A DNA stretch of 15,797 nucleotides from Cyanobacteria bacterium UBA1221 (GTDB taxonomy: Bacteria > Cyanobacteriota > Vampirovibrionia > Gastranaerophilales > Gastranaerophilaceae). The number at the start of each line of letters is the position of its first letter. Positions within the stretch are counted from its first letter, which is position 1. The notes below the pieces were generated by a model that worked only from the letters and a program-made list of their open reading frames with translations, searched no databases and was not told where the DNA came from. Below, in pieces: positions 1 through 6,979 of this stretch. The DNA lies in NCBI GenBank assembly GCA_002309425.1, contig DBXD01000026.1, forward strand, positions 1 to 15,797. The letters run 5' to 3'. Made by a program: the position numbers and the translations under genes.

Positions 1-1
1 C

Positions 2-127
2 AGCAAGAGCAGCAAACCTGAACAAGTACAATGCTTTAATAAAATAAATACTGTTAATAAAGAAAAGAGCCTTGATAACAAGGCTCATGTTGGAATTAAG
101 AATAGCTGGAAGTATGAAAAAGATTAA
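2..127 (+). CDS. Possible 3' end of a gene cut by the window edge
   Basis: One forward frame stays open from the left edge for 41 codons to a TAA at 125-127, while the other two forward frames stop early. The encoded tail is Lys/Asn/Ser-rich and ends in KNSWKYEKD. I recognise no domain. The frame contains a hairpin that looks like the minus-strand terminator of the next gene, which could mean either a true convergent gene end or chance openness. Nothing upstream is visible to decide. Confidence 0.3.
   Translation, partial: SKSSKPEQVQCFNKINTVNKEKSLDNKAHVGIKNSWKYEKD
57..86 (-). terminator. Intrinsic terminator of the minus-strand XRE regulator
   Basis: A perfect 7-bp inverted repeat, GAGCCTT and AAGGCTC (67-73 and 80-86), encloses a 6-nt loop. 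Read on the minus strand it is followed at once by TTTTCTTT. It lies about 90 bases beyond the stop of the regulator at 179-751, in the right orientation to end that transcript. There is no T tract on the plus side. Confidence 0.6.
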
Positions 128-178
128 TTATATTAAACTGTGATTGCATTAATGTTTCAATTACCCGACTTGCTAATT

Positions 179-751
179 TTATTTCTTTTGCAGAAGTTCT
201 TTTTTAGCACATTCAAACATACTGTTTATTAAGCCGGTATTAGCATTAATGTTCATTCCGTTAGTTTCCAGAACCTGTCGCATTCTGTTTTCCCACATGT
301 AGTATATTTCCGTTTCGTCAAGTTCCAGTACCTGCGAAATCATTGAAAGTTCTTTGTAGTCGATTGGTAAAGGCAAGCTGCCTCTGAGAATATCCACAAT
401 TTCCAGCCGTTTTTTGCGGGGAAATGATTTTATAAAATTGACCGTGGATATATTTTTGGATTTCATTCCCTCTCTTAAATATTGGACAAATTCGTCTATA
501 ATAAGCGGTTCTTGCGGAATTTTATATTCATCAAATTCCTCGGGTTCGATTTCCATGACTGTAGCAATCCTTTCCAGGGTTGTCCCTCTGGTTGAGAAAG
601 GTATTGTTTCATCTATGAGATTGTAAACGTATGATAGCGTGACCCCTATCATTTCCGCAAAATCTTTTTTATGTAAAGAGTGCTTATTTAGAAAATTTGC
701 AACTTTTTCCGAACTTTTTTCTTTTGTTATTGTTTTACTTTTTGATTTCAT
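179..751 (-). CDS. XRE-family transcriptional regulator with two helix-turn-helix-like domains
   Basis: This 190-residue protein is probably a cytoplasmic DNA-binding regulator. Residues about 15-75 match the Cro/C1 (XRE) helix-turn-helix layout: a first helix (VANFLNKHSLH), the turn KKDFAEMIGVTLSYVYNLI with its recognition helix, and then the usual second pair of helices ending in IEPEEFDEY. Residues about 85-155 look like a second, diverged copy, with FVQYLREGMKSKNIS aligning to helix 1 and PIDYKELSMISQVLELDETE to the last helices, so a tandem arrangement is likely. The ATG at 751 is preceded by AGGGG at a good distance. The gene is divergent from pth with 136 bases between them and has its own terminator. 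The target and ligand are unknown. It could be an autoregulator or a regulator of the neighbouring gene. Confidence 0.8.
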   Translation of the reverse strand: MKSKSKTITKEKSSEKVANFLNKHSLHKKDFAEMIGVTLSYVYNLIDETIPFSTRGTTLERIATVMEIEPEEFDEYKIPQEPLIIDEFVQYLREGMKSKNISTVNFIKSFPRKKRLEIVDILRGSLPLPIDYKELSMISQVLELDETEIYYMWENRMRQVLETNGMNINANTGLINSMFECAKKELLQKK

Positions 752-823
752 GATTTTTCCCCTGTCTTGTAGTTTTAAAATAAATTTATTCTATCAATTT
801 GTTAAGCGAGAATGCGGTAAATC

Positions 824-852
824 ATGACGGCAATCTTTATTTGGGTTAAAAT
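824..852 (+). promoter_or_regulatory. Predicted sigma-70 promoter for pth
   Basis: ATGACG (824-829), a 17-bp spacer and TAAAAT (847-852) match the -35 and -10 consensus at 4/6 and 5/6 positions, about 35 bases upstream of the pth ATG. It lies in the divergent gap shared with the XRE regulator. Confidence 0.45.
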
Positions 853-887
853 AATAAAAGTTAAAAACTGGTCAAGGTGAGAATGCT

Positions 888-1445
888 ATGAAATTAATAG
901 TCGGTCTGGGAAATATAGGTGATAAATATTGCTTTACAAGACATAATGCAGGTTTTATGGTGCTTGACAAGTGGTCGTTATCAGAAAATTTTTCTTTTAA
1001 GCAGGATTCGAAACTGAAATCTTTTGTATCAAAATTAAAAATCGGGGCTGATGATATTCTTTTTATTAAGCCGACAACTTATATGAATTTGTCGGGGGAA
1101 GCCGTTCGGGCGGTCACAGATTATTATAAAATTAATATTGACGATATTATAGTAATTTATGATGATATAGCATTAAATATGGGTACAATAAGGATTAGGG
1201 CTACAGGATCGGATGGCGGACATAACGGAATTAAATCCATAATAACTCACCTTGGTACGGATAAGTTTAAAAGGATTAAAGTAGGTATCGGTCCGCAAAT
1301 TGGTCCGTCAGAGCATTATGTGTTACAAAATTTTTCAAAAGAGCAGTTAGAAATTTTAAAAAATGAGGTTCTGGAAAAAACAATAGAGGCGGCAAAAAGC
1401 TTAATGACAGAAGGTGTTGAAAAAACTCAAAATAAATTTAATTAG
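888..1445 (+). CDS. pth: Peptidyl-tRNA hydrolase
   Basis: This enzyme hydrolyses the ester bond of peptidyl-tRNAs dropped by stalled ribosomes, recycling tRNA in the cytoplasm. The sequence opens with the family signature VGLGNIGDKY...TRHNAGF. N9 and the catalytic H19 correspond to N10 and H20 of the E. coli enzyme. The motif TTYMNLSG supplies N67, YDD supplies the active-site D92, and GSDGGHNGIKS supplies N113. FKRIKVGIG and the C-terminal YVLQNFS also fit. Its 185 residues are normal for the family. The segment after YDD (IALNMG) departs from the usual D-L-x-x-G form but keeps the glycine. AAGGTGAG lies 6 bases before the ATG. The gene appears to be transcribed alone, or with the TPR gene 66 bases downstream. 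Confidence 0.96.
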   Translation: MKLIVGLGNIGDKYCFTRHNAGFMVLDKWSLSENFSFKQDSKLKSFVSKLKIGADDILFIKPTTYMNLSGEAVRAVTDYYKINIDDIIVIYDDIALNMGTIRIRATGSDGGHNGIKSIITHLGTDKFKRIKVGIGPQIGPSEHYVLQNFSKEQLEILKNEVLEKTIEAAKSLMTEGVEKTQNKFN

Positions 1446-1446
1446 G

Positions 1447-1475
1447 TTACTTTTTCTTTATGTTTTGGGTATAAT
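1447..1475 (+). promoter_or_regulatory. Predicted promoter for the TPR gene (perfect -10)
   Basis: A perfect TATAAT at 1470-1475 lies 36 bases before the TPR-protein ATG. The hexamer 17 bp upstream (TTACTT, 1447-1452) is a poor -35. The call rests on the -10 and its position in a short intergenic gap. Confidence 0.4.
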
Positions 1476-1511
1476 TTTGATACAGTCATTAAACAGGGAT
1501 AAGGAGTATTT

Positions 1512-2927
1512 ATGAGTATAGAAACGGCAGAACAATATGAAGAAAACGGTCAGTACGAAGAGGCTTATGAAGAATATAAAAAAAGTTATATGCATAACCC
1601 TAATGATTTAACATTGCTTGCGCAGCTGGGTCATTTATCGGTAATGTTGAATAAAAAGGGTGATGCAGAAGAATATTATAATAAAATGCTGCTTCTTGAT
1701 GCGACTAATCCTACCGCATATGAACAATTAATGGATATTTATATTGATACGGATAAGTACAAATATTACGTTTGCCGTGGAAATTACCATATAGTTCAGC
1801 AGCAGATTGAACATGCCGCAAACGATTTTCAAAAAGCTATAAACCATGCAGGTGGAGAAGCCTCGCTAGTTGCTCCCGCAAGATTTGTCCTGGGAACATT
1901 ATACGAGGGTCTTGATAATTCAAATAAAGCCATAGATGAGTTTTTAAAGGTTTTGGATTATGAGGATTATGCAAACGCAGAAACTTACTTGAGGCTTGCA
2001 AATCTCTATGCTAAAGATGATGTATTGGGAAGTGCAATAGAAACTCTTGAAAGAGCAATAAATTCAGGAGTAGATGATGATGAAATAAGAGAGGCTCTTG
2101 CAAAGTTTTATTTTAAAGACGGAGTTCCCGCAAAAGCAAAAGAAATAAGTAATAATAAACTTACAAAAATTAAGGCGATGCTTGCGCTGGGAGAATTGGA
2201 TGAAGCAAAACGGGCATTGGCTTCTTTAACTGACGGGGAAAAGGCAGATTCTCTGACAGATTCCCTGAAAGCCGAATACTATTATACGGCAAAAGATTAT
2301 GATAATGCGCTGACTTCCGTTGAAGATTATGCTAAAAAAGAACCCAACCATCCGTTGGTTTTTCAGATGCGTGCATTGATTTATGAGGCTAAGGGTGATG
2401 AGTATATGTCAACATTAAATTGGGCAAAGTACAATCTTGTAAGAGGTAACAAGGATATTGCAATAAATGAATTTATGAATGCATATCAGTTGAAAAATGA
2501 TGACCCTGATATGATTGCAACTTTGGCGAATTTGTTGGAAACAAGCGGAGAAATTCATCATTCAATGGAATTATATGAGCGTCTTGTGCAGCTTGAACCG
2601 AACAACCGTTCTGCATTGGAAAAACTTTCAAGATATTGGGAATCTCAGGGGGACAGACGTTTAGCGGTACAGTATCTCGAAAAGGTCTTGGATACGGATA
2701 AGAGAAACTTTTCAGTAATGCTGGAACTGGCAGATTTGTATTTGAAAAACAGAGAAACGGGTGCGGCTATTGATATGTACAAAAAATATCTCGCAACGGC
2801 ACCCCAAAGTGATGAATATGACGGGGTTGAACAAAAACTGAACAGGCTTGAAAAATCAGAGCCGGCTCCGGGAGAAGAATCAGCCAGTATTCTGGACAAA
2901 ATTGTAGGATTTTTTGTAAAAAATTAA
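1512..2927 (+). CDS. TPR-repeat protein, cytoplasmic scaffold
   Basis: This 471-residue protein is made almost entirely of tetratricopeptide-like helix pairs. The first (residues about 4-31) carries the pattern Y-x-x-x-G-x-Y-x-x-A-x-x-x-Y. Good later units include NKAIDEFLKVLDYEDYANAE, SAIETLERAINSG, HSMELYERLVQLEPNNRSAL and LAVQYLEKVLDTDKRN. I count roughly nine to eleven units. There is no signal peptide or membrane segment. An acidic/Pro linker (EPAPGEESA) leads to a final amphipathic helix, SILDKIVGFFVKN, which might touch a membrane or a partner. AAGGAG stands 7 bases before the ATG. TPR arrays bind proteins, but nothing here names the partner. Proximity to pth is not enough to assign a role in translation. 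It ends 6 bases from the convergent surE. Confidence 0.9.
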   Translation: MSIETAEQYEENGQYEEAYEEYKKSYMHNPNDLTLLAQLGHLSVMLNKKGDAEEYYNKMLLLDATNPTAYEQLMDIYIDTDKYKYYVCRGNYHIVQQQIEHAANDFQKAINHAGGEASLVAPARFVLGTLYEGLDNSNKAIDEFLKVLDYEDYANAETYLRLANLYAKDDVLGSAIETLERAINSGVDDDEIREALAKFYFKDGVPAKAKEISNNKLTKIKAMLALGELDEAKRALASLTDGEKADSLTDSLKAEYYYTAKDYDNALTSVEDYAKKEPNHPLVFQMRALIYEAKGDEYMSTLNWAKYNLVRGNKDIAINEFMNAYQLKNDDPDMIATLANLLETSGEIHHSMELYERLVQLEPNNRSALEKLSRYWESQGDRRLAVQYLEKVLDTDKRNFSVMLELADLYLKNRETGAAIDMYKKYLATAPQSDEYDGVEQKLNRLEKSEPAPGEESASILDKIVGFFVKN

Positions 2928-2933
2928 AAGTTT

Positions 2934-3731
2934 TTAATCAGAAAACCAGTTGCAAAAGTTTTCTTTGCACATGATTTTGTTAAGATCTGACATAACTTCT
3001 CTGCGGGTCATTTCGTAGGTAACAGGAGTTATTGAAATTTTGTTGTTTTGGACTGCTGCAATGTCTGTATTAGCATCCTGCGGTTCTGATATTAGTTCTC
3101 CTGCCATCCAGTAATAAACTTTTCCTCTCGGGTCAATCCTTTTTTCGTAAGTGTCTGTAAACAGTCTTTTGCCAAGTTCAGTGATTGCAATGCCGGCAAT
3201 ATCTTCTGTTTCCAAAGCCGGGACATTCACATTTAAAATTGTTTTTGGAGGGAAACTGAAACCGTCAAGTTTTTTAAGCATTGTTTTTATAAAAGTTCCG
3301 GTATATTCAAAATCTTCGTAGTCGCAATTTAAACTGGCTAAAGATACCGCAATGCTCGGAATACCCATCATTGCCCCTTCCATTGCGCAACTGACTGTTC
3401 CGGAATACAAAATATCCGCTCCGAGATTTGGACCGTGATTTATCCCGGATATTACCAAGTCGGGTCGTTCTTCTTTTGAGAGTATTGCATTAATACCTAT
3501 TTTTACACAATCTCCGGGAGTCCCCGTTGTTACCCATGTCTTTTTTGCTCCGCTAATCGATTCCAGTTCTTCTACCCTTAAAGGAGTGTGTAGCGTTAAT
3601 GAATGACCTGCTGCCGACCTTTCCCTGTCAGGGGCTACTACATATATCTCATGTTCTTCCGATAAGGCCTGTGTCAGAACCCGGATACCGTTTGCAGCAA
3701 TTCCGTCATCATTGGATATTAATATTTTCAT
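2934..3731 (-). CDS. surE: 5'/3'-nucleotidase SurE
   Basis: SurE is a metal-dependent phosphatase acting on nucleoside 5'- and 3'-monophosphates and is linked to stationary-phase and stress survival. All hallmark residues are present: the opening KILISNDDG with metal ligands D8 and D9, VVAPDRERSAAGHSLTL with S39, and VISGINHGPNLGADILYSGTV with N98. The 265 residues are typical. GGAAGGAG lies 6-7 bases before the ATG, and a recognisable promoter stands about 55 bases upstream on the minus strand. The gene converges on the TPR gene, leaving only 6 bases between stops and no convincing terminator. Upstream it faces the intergenic region shared with the candidate RNA and glnA. Confidence 0.96.
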   Translation of the reverse strand: MKILISNDDGIAANGIRVLTQALSEEHEIYVVAPDRERSAAGHSLTLHTPLRVEELESISGAKKTWVTTGTPGDCVKIGINAILSKEERPDLVISGINHGPNLGADILYSGTVSCAMEGAMMGIPSIAVSLASLNCDYEDFEYTGTFIKTMLKKLDGFSFPPKTILNVNVPALETEDIAGIAITELGKRLFTDTYEKRIDPRGKVYYWMAGELISEPQDANTDIAAVQNNKISITPVTYEMTRREVMSDLNKIMCKENFCNWFSD

Positions 3732-3785
3732 ATAAACTCCTTCCCCAAAAAAAATAATAGTTTATTAGTAATCTCATAATAATAC

Positions 3786-3814
3786 TATATATGAACATTT
3801 GAAACTTAATTCAA
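3786..3814 (-). promoter_or_regulatory. Predicted sigma-70 promoter for surE
   Basis: On the minus strand TTGAAT (3814-3809), a 17-bp spacer and TATATA (3791-3786) form a plausible -35/-10 pair. TATAGT, two bases further on, is an alternative -10. The start site would fall near 3779, giving a leader of about 48 bases that ends in a strong Shine-Dalgarno. Confidence 0.5.
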
Positions 3815-3830
3815 AAATTATGTAAAGTTT

Positions 3831-3846
3831 TGTAAATAAATATACA
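3831..3846. promoter_or_regulatory. TGTA-N8-TACA dyad, Crp/NtcA-type operator candidate
   Basis: TGTA (3831-3834) and TACA (3843-3846) are perfect inverted half-sites separated by 8 bp, flanked by T and A to give TTTGTA-N8-TACAAA. This is the published consensus form of the cyanobacterial nitrogen regulator NtcA (GTA-N8-TAC). A TAN3T hexamer (TAATAT, 3869-3874) follows 23 bp after the TAC, close to the class II NtcA promoter layout. Relative to the divergent surE start the dyad centre is near -60. Such a short motif is expected about once by chance in an AT-rich window of this size, so position is the main support. Confidence 0.35.
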
Positions 3847-3899
3847 AATAATGCAAAAAATATAGCAATAATATATACAATTTTTTTTTTATATATATG

Positions 3900-4022
3900 A
3901 ACACGAGGAAAGCTTAAATTTGAGGAATCAACGAAAAATTTAAGCACACACACTACACTTCACACTATTTGAGGAATGAATCACAAGTTTGTTCCTAGGT
4001 CTCCGAAAGGGGGCTTTTTTTT
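3900..4022 (+). ncRNA. Candidate structured small RNA or terminated leader upstream of glnA
   Basis: This stretch has three successive stem-loops and no gene. Stem 1 is a perfect 10-bp pairing of GCTTAAATTT (3912-3921) with AAATTTAAGC (3936-3945), with GAGGAATC in its loop. A CA/CU-rich linker without self-complementarity (3946-3966) follows. Stem 2 pairs 3972-3981 with 3987-3996, ten pairs with three wobbles. Stem 3 is the terminator. The 11-base word ATTTGAGGAAT occurs twice (3918-3928 and 3967-3977). The linker word ACACTTCACAC (3955-3965) matches the Yfr1 core ACUCCUCACAC of cyanobacteria at 9 of 11 positions, in the same place between stem-loops. The 5' end is not fixed. TATATA boxes at 3890-3897 or the TAATAT at 3869 could serve as -10. 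It might instead be an attenuator leader for glnA, whose ATG is 97 bases beyond the T tract. Confidence 0.55.
3997..4022 (+). terminator. Intrinsic terminator with GAAA tetraloop
   Basis: GTCTCC (3999-4004) pairs with GGGGGC (4009-4014) around a C(GAAA)G tetraloop. Two further weak pairs (3997-3998 with 4015-4016) can extend the stem. Eight T residues follow (4015-4022). It ends the candidate RNA and would separate it from glnA unless conditionally read through. Confidence 0.8.
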
Positions 4023-4081
4023 GTCTTGTATTTGTTGTAGATTGTAAAATTCTTGCCTTTTTCCGAATAACATAGTCTAAT

Positions 4082-4087
4082 TATAAT
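4082..4087 (+). promoter_or_regulatory. Predicted -10 box for glnA
   Basis: A perfect TATAAT stands 32 bases before the glnA ATG and downstream of the terminator at 3997-4022. No good -35 is visible at 16-18 bp (TTTTCC at 17 bp). That would fit a promoter needing an activator, or simply a weak prediction. Confidence 0.4.
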
Positions 4088-4119
4088 AACGGTATCAGCT
4101 TAAGAGAAAAGAGGTTGCT

Positions 4120-5484
4120 ATGGGCGAATACATGCACAGACGATTGGATAATAAAAGTTTTACGGATGACGAAATAAAATCTTTAATAAAAGAATATAAT
4201 ATAAAGTTTATAAAGTTGCAGTTTGTGGATATAAACGGTCAGGTTAAGAATATGACAATACCCTCGGAGCATATTCAGAAAGCTCTGGATAATGAGATTA
4301 TGCTTGACGGTTCGTCTATAAAAGGGTTTAGAAGTATAGAAACTTCCGATATGTTTTTCCATCCCGACAGAAATACGTTCCAGCTGCTTCCGTGGAGAAT
4401 AAGGGAAGGTGTAAATTCTGCAAGATTAATCTGTGATATATATAATGCTGACGGGACACCGTTTGAAGGCTGTCCGAGATGTAACTTAAAGAGGGTTATG
4501 CAGGAAGCCGAAAAACTAGGGTTCTCAATGAATATCGGCCCGGAGGCTGAATTCTTCCTGTTTGCAAAGGATAAAGAAGGAAAGGTTACGCCTACAACTC
4601 AGGATAGAGCAGGATATTATGATGTAGGCCCTGAGGACTTGGGCGAAGATGTTCGCTCAGATATAGTTTTAACCTTGCAGGAAATGATGTTTGATATTGA
4701 AGCATCCCATCACGAAGTTGCAGACGGTCAGCATGAGATTGATTTCAGATATGCAGATATTTTGACGGCGGCAGATAATGTTGCGACATTTAGGATTGCT
4801 GTTAAAGCTATTGCTGCAAAGCATAATCTGCATGCTACATTTATGCCAAAACCCATATACGGAATTAACGGTTCGGGCATGCACTGCAATGTATCTTTGT
4901 TTAAAGGTAAAAAGAATGCCTTTTATGACCCGAAGGCTGAGTATGAACTTTCCGATGTCGCAAAGTACGCAATAGGCGGAATGTTAAAACATATAAAGAG
5001 CATAACTGCCATATTAAACCCCACGGTAAACAGTTACAAAAGGCTGGTTCCCGGATATGAAGCTCCCGTATATCTGGCGTGGTCACTTGCCAACAGAAGT
5101 GCCTTGCTAAGAGTGCCTGCAAAACGCGGCAATTCTACCAGAGTTGAACTTCGTTCTCCTGATCCGGCATGCAACCCGTATCTTGCATTTGCTGCAATTT
5201 TGGAGGCATGTCTGGACGGTGTAAGAAATAAGATAGAGCCGCCGGCACCGGTTGAGAGTAACATTTACAAATTAACAACAAAAGAACGTAAAAAACAGCG
5301 TATTGATTCATTACCCGGGTCTTTGGCGGAAGCCCTTGAATGCCTTGATAAATCTTTAGTCGGCAGGGCAGCTCTTGGAGAGCATGCTTTCAATGAGTTT
5401 ATGTCATCAAAGCGGAAAGAATGGGATTCTTTCAGAACGTATGTTTCTCAATGGGAAATTGATAAGTATCTGGAACGTTACTAG
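4120..5484 (+). CDS. glnA: Glutamine synthetase, type I (GSI-alpha-like)
   Basis: This enzyme joins ammonia to glutamate with ATP and is the main entry of nitrogen into metabolism. GSI forms a dodecamer in the cytoplasm. The beta-grasp part has DGSSIKGF and the catalytic part has GPEAEFFLF, VADGQHEIDFRY and NGSGMHCNVSLF. NPTVNSYKRLVPGYEAPVY, followed by NRSALLRVP and STRVELRSPDPACNPYLAFA, completes the ATP, glutamate and metal sites. The 454 residues and the C-terminus fit the alpha branch. The adenylylation loop with its tyrosine (NLYDLPPEE-type) found in GSI-beta is absent, so control by adenylylation is unlikely. GAGG lies 5 bases before the ATG. A second in-frame ATG four codons on is less well placed. 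No glnR- or glnB-like gene lies nearby. The upstream gap holds an NtcA-like dyad and a structured RNA. Confidence 0.97.
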   Translation: MGEYMHRRLDNKSFTDDEIKSLIKEYNIKFIKLQFVDINGQVKNMTIPSEHIQKALDNEIMLDGSSIKGFRSIETSDMFFHPDRNTFQLLPWRIREGVNSARLICDIYNADGTPFEGCPRCNLKRVMQEAEKLGFSMNIGPEAEFFLFAKDKEGKVTPTTQDRAGYYDVGPEDLGEDVRSDIVLTLQEMMFDIEASHHEVADGQHEIDFRYADILTAADNVATFRIAVKAIAAKHNLHATFMPKPIYGINGSGMHCNVSLFKGKKNAFYDPKAEYELSDVAKYAIGGMLKHIKSITAILNPTVNSYKRLVPGYEAPVYLAWSLANRSALLRVPAKRGNSTRVELRSPDPACNPYLAFAAILEACLDGVRNKIEPPAPVESNIYKLTTKERKKQRIDSLPGSLAEALECLDKSLVGRAALGEHAFNEFMSSKRKEWDSFRTYVSQWEIDKYLERY

Positions 5485-5516
5485 AAAGAACCTGATTTCT
5501 TTTCAACCATTAATCC

Positions 5517-5545
5517 TTGCCAAGCAGGGGCTTTTCGCATACAAT
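5517..5545 (+). promoter_or_regulatory. Near-consensus sigma-70 promoter for ugd
   Basis: TTGCCA (5517-5522), exactly 17 bp, and TACAAT (5540-5545) each match the consensus at 5/6. The start site would be near 5552, giving a leader of about 17 bases containing the Shine-Dalgarno. The -35 overlaps a small inverted repeat, CCTTGC-CAA-GCAGGG, that might weakly terminate glnA transcripts (TTTT at 5532-5535). Confidence 0.65.
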
Positions 5546-5568
5546 GTTTTTATAGGAGAAAATACTTT

Positions 5569-6894
5569 ATGAAAATAACCGTAATAGGAACAGGGTATGT
5601 TGGTTTAGTTGCAGGTGCTTGCCTTGCTGATATGGGCAATAATGTAATTTGTGTTGATAATAACGAGGATAAGTTAAATCTGCTTAAAAGCGGAGTTATT
5701 CCGATATACGAACCCGGGCTGGAAGAATTGGTAAAGTCTAATGTTCTTGAAAATCGGTTGGCGTTCTCCTCGGATATTGATAATGCGGTAAAAGTATCCC
5801 AAGTCTGTTTTATAGCAGTAGGAACACCTCAGGGAGAAGATGGTTCTGCTGATTTACATTATGTCTTTGATGTTGTAAAGTCTATTGCAAAGGCAATGAA
5901 CGGGTATAAAGTTATTGTGGATAAATCAACGGTTCCCGTGGGTACGGCTGAGCGTGTAACAGAAATAGTAAAACAGTATTCATCATATCCTTTTGATGTC
6001 GTTTCAAATCCCGAATTTTTAAAGCAGGGTAATGCCGTAGATGATTTTTTACATCCTGACAGGGTTATAATAGGTTCAAATTCAGAAGAAGCCACAAAGA
6101 TTATGCAGGAAATTTATGCTCCGTTCTTCAGGACAGGAAACAGGGTTATTGTAATGGACGTAAAGTCCGCAGAGATGACAAAGTATGCTGCAAATTGTTT
6201 TCTGGCAACGAAAATTTCTTTTATGAACGAAATAGCAAATCTTTGTGAAAAAATCGGTGCCAACGCCGAAATGGTAAGAGTCGGAATTACAACAGACTCA
6301 AGAATAGGTAATAAGTTTATGTTCCCCGGACTCGGATATGGCGGGAGTTGTTTTCCTAAGGATGTAAAAGCTCTTATTAAAACCGCTTCGGAAAATGATT
6401 GTCTGATGACTATTGTTCAGGCGGCAGACGAAACAAATAAAAAGCAGCGCAGTTTGTTCGTTAAAAAAATTACGGACAGATTCGGTAAAGATTTAAACGG
6501 AAAAACTTTTGGGGTATGGGGACTTGCATTTAAACCTAAAACAAATGATATGCGAGAAGCTCCGGCTATAACGATTATTAATGAACTGCTAAATATGGGA
6601 GCAAAAGTAAAAGCTTATGACCCAAAGGCAATGGATACCGCAAAATTATATTTTGAAAACAATATAGAGTATAGCTCTTCTGCCTATGATGCTGTAGAAA
6701 ATACAGATGCAATGCTATTACTTACCGAGTGGAATGAGTTTAGACGTCCTGATTTTGAGCGGATTAAATCTCTTATGAAACAAAATATAATTTTTGACGG
6801 ACGTAATCAGTATGATTCTGCCCGTTTAAGAGAAAAAGGTTTTGAATATTTTCAGTTTGGTCATCAATCTGTTGAAACTCCGTTGAGCGTATAA
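5569..6894 (+). CDS. ugd: UDP-glucose 6-dehydrogenase
   Basis: This enzyme oxidises UDP-glucose twice with NAD+ to UDP-glucuronate, a precursor of acidic surface polysaccharides. The N-terminal Rossmann fold shows GTGYVGLVAGACLADMGN, followed by VCFIAVGTPQ and DKSTVPVGT. SNPEFLKQGNAVDDFLHPDR binds substrate. The central helix has AEMTKYAANCFLATKISFMNE. The catalytic cysteine is C261 in GYGGSCFPKD. The C-terminal domain has GLAFKPKTNDMREAP and FDGRNQYD. The length of 441 residues is normal. AGGAG precedes the ATG by about 9 bases. GDP-mannose and UDP-ManNAc dehydrogenases share the fold, but the motif set fits UDP-glucose best. It stands alone, with no visible polysaccharide cluster beside it. 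Confidence 0.95.
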   Translation: MKITVIGTGYVGLVAGACLADMGNNVICVDNNEDKLNLLKSGVIPIYEPGLEELVKSNVLENRLAFSSDIDNAVKVSQVCFIAVGTPQGEDGSADLHYVFDVVKSIAKAMNGYKVIVDKSTVPVGTAERVTEIVKQYSSYPFDVVSNPEFLKQGNAVDDFLHPDRVIIGSNSEEATKIMQEIYAPFFRTGNRVIVMDVKSAEMTKYAANCFLATKISFMNEIANLCEKIGANAEMVRVGITTDSRIGNKFMFPGLGYGGSCFPKDVKALIKTASENDCLMTIVQAADETNKKQRSLFVKKITDRFGKDLNGKTFGVWGLAFKPKTNDMREAPAITIINELLNMGAKVKAYDPKAMDTAKLYFENNIEYSSSAYDAVENTDAMLLLTEWNEFRRPDFERIKSLMKQNIIFDGRNQYDSARLREKGFEYFQFGHQSVETPLSV

Positions 6895-6979
6895 AAAGTT
6901 AGTGATGTCTAATAAAAAAATAAGAATTAATCCCAAATAACTAATTTCCCAAAAAGGGGTTTAAATTTGAATTGGTATA

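Noticed and set aside
2919..2937. Terminator between the TPR gene and surE
   Set aside because: ATTAAAA and TTTTAAT form only an AT stem with a 2-base loop, too weak and too tight to be credible.
3900..4022. Cyanobacterial glutamine riboswitch (glnA motif) upstream of glnA
   Set aside because: The position is tempting, but the conserved GGACGGAAGUAGG and CCGAAGGAACGC segments are not present. Only a short CCGAAAGG similarity inside the terminator was seen.
4044..4057. A second NtcA box close to the glnA -10
   Set aside because: GTA at 4044 is followed after 8 bases by GCC, not TAC, so the dyad fails.
4669..5264. Several minus-strand open frames inside glnA
   Set aside because: They lie in other frames of a strongly conserved enzyme, have no ribosome-binding sites, and resemble nothing.
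5483..5503. Hairpin AAAGAA/TTCTTT just after glnA
   Set aside because: It has six A/T-rich pairs and no clean T tract. The nearby CCTTGC/GCAGGG pair is better, but it overlaps the ugd -35.
6945..6975. Terminator of ugd at CCC-AAAAA-GGGG
   Set aside because: Only three or four G-C pairs are possible, and the following TTTAAATTT is not a T run.
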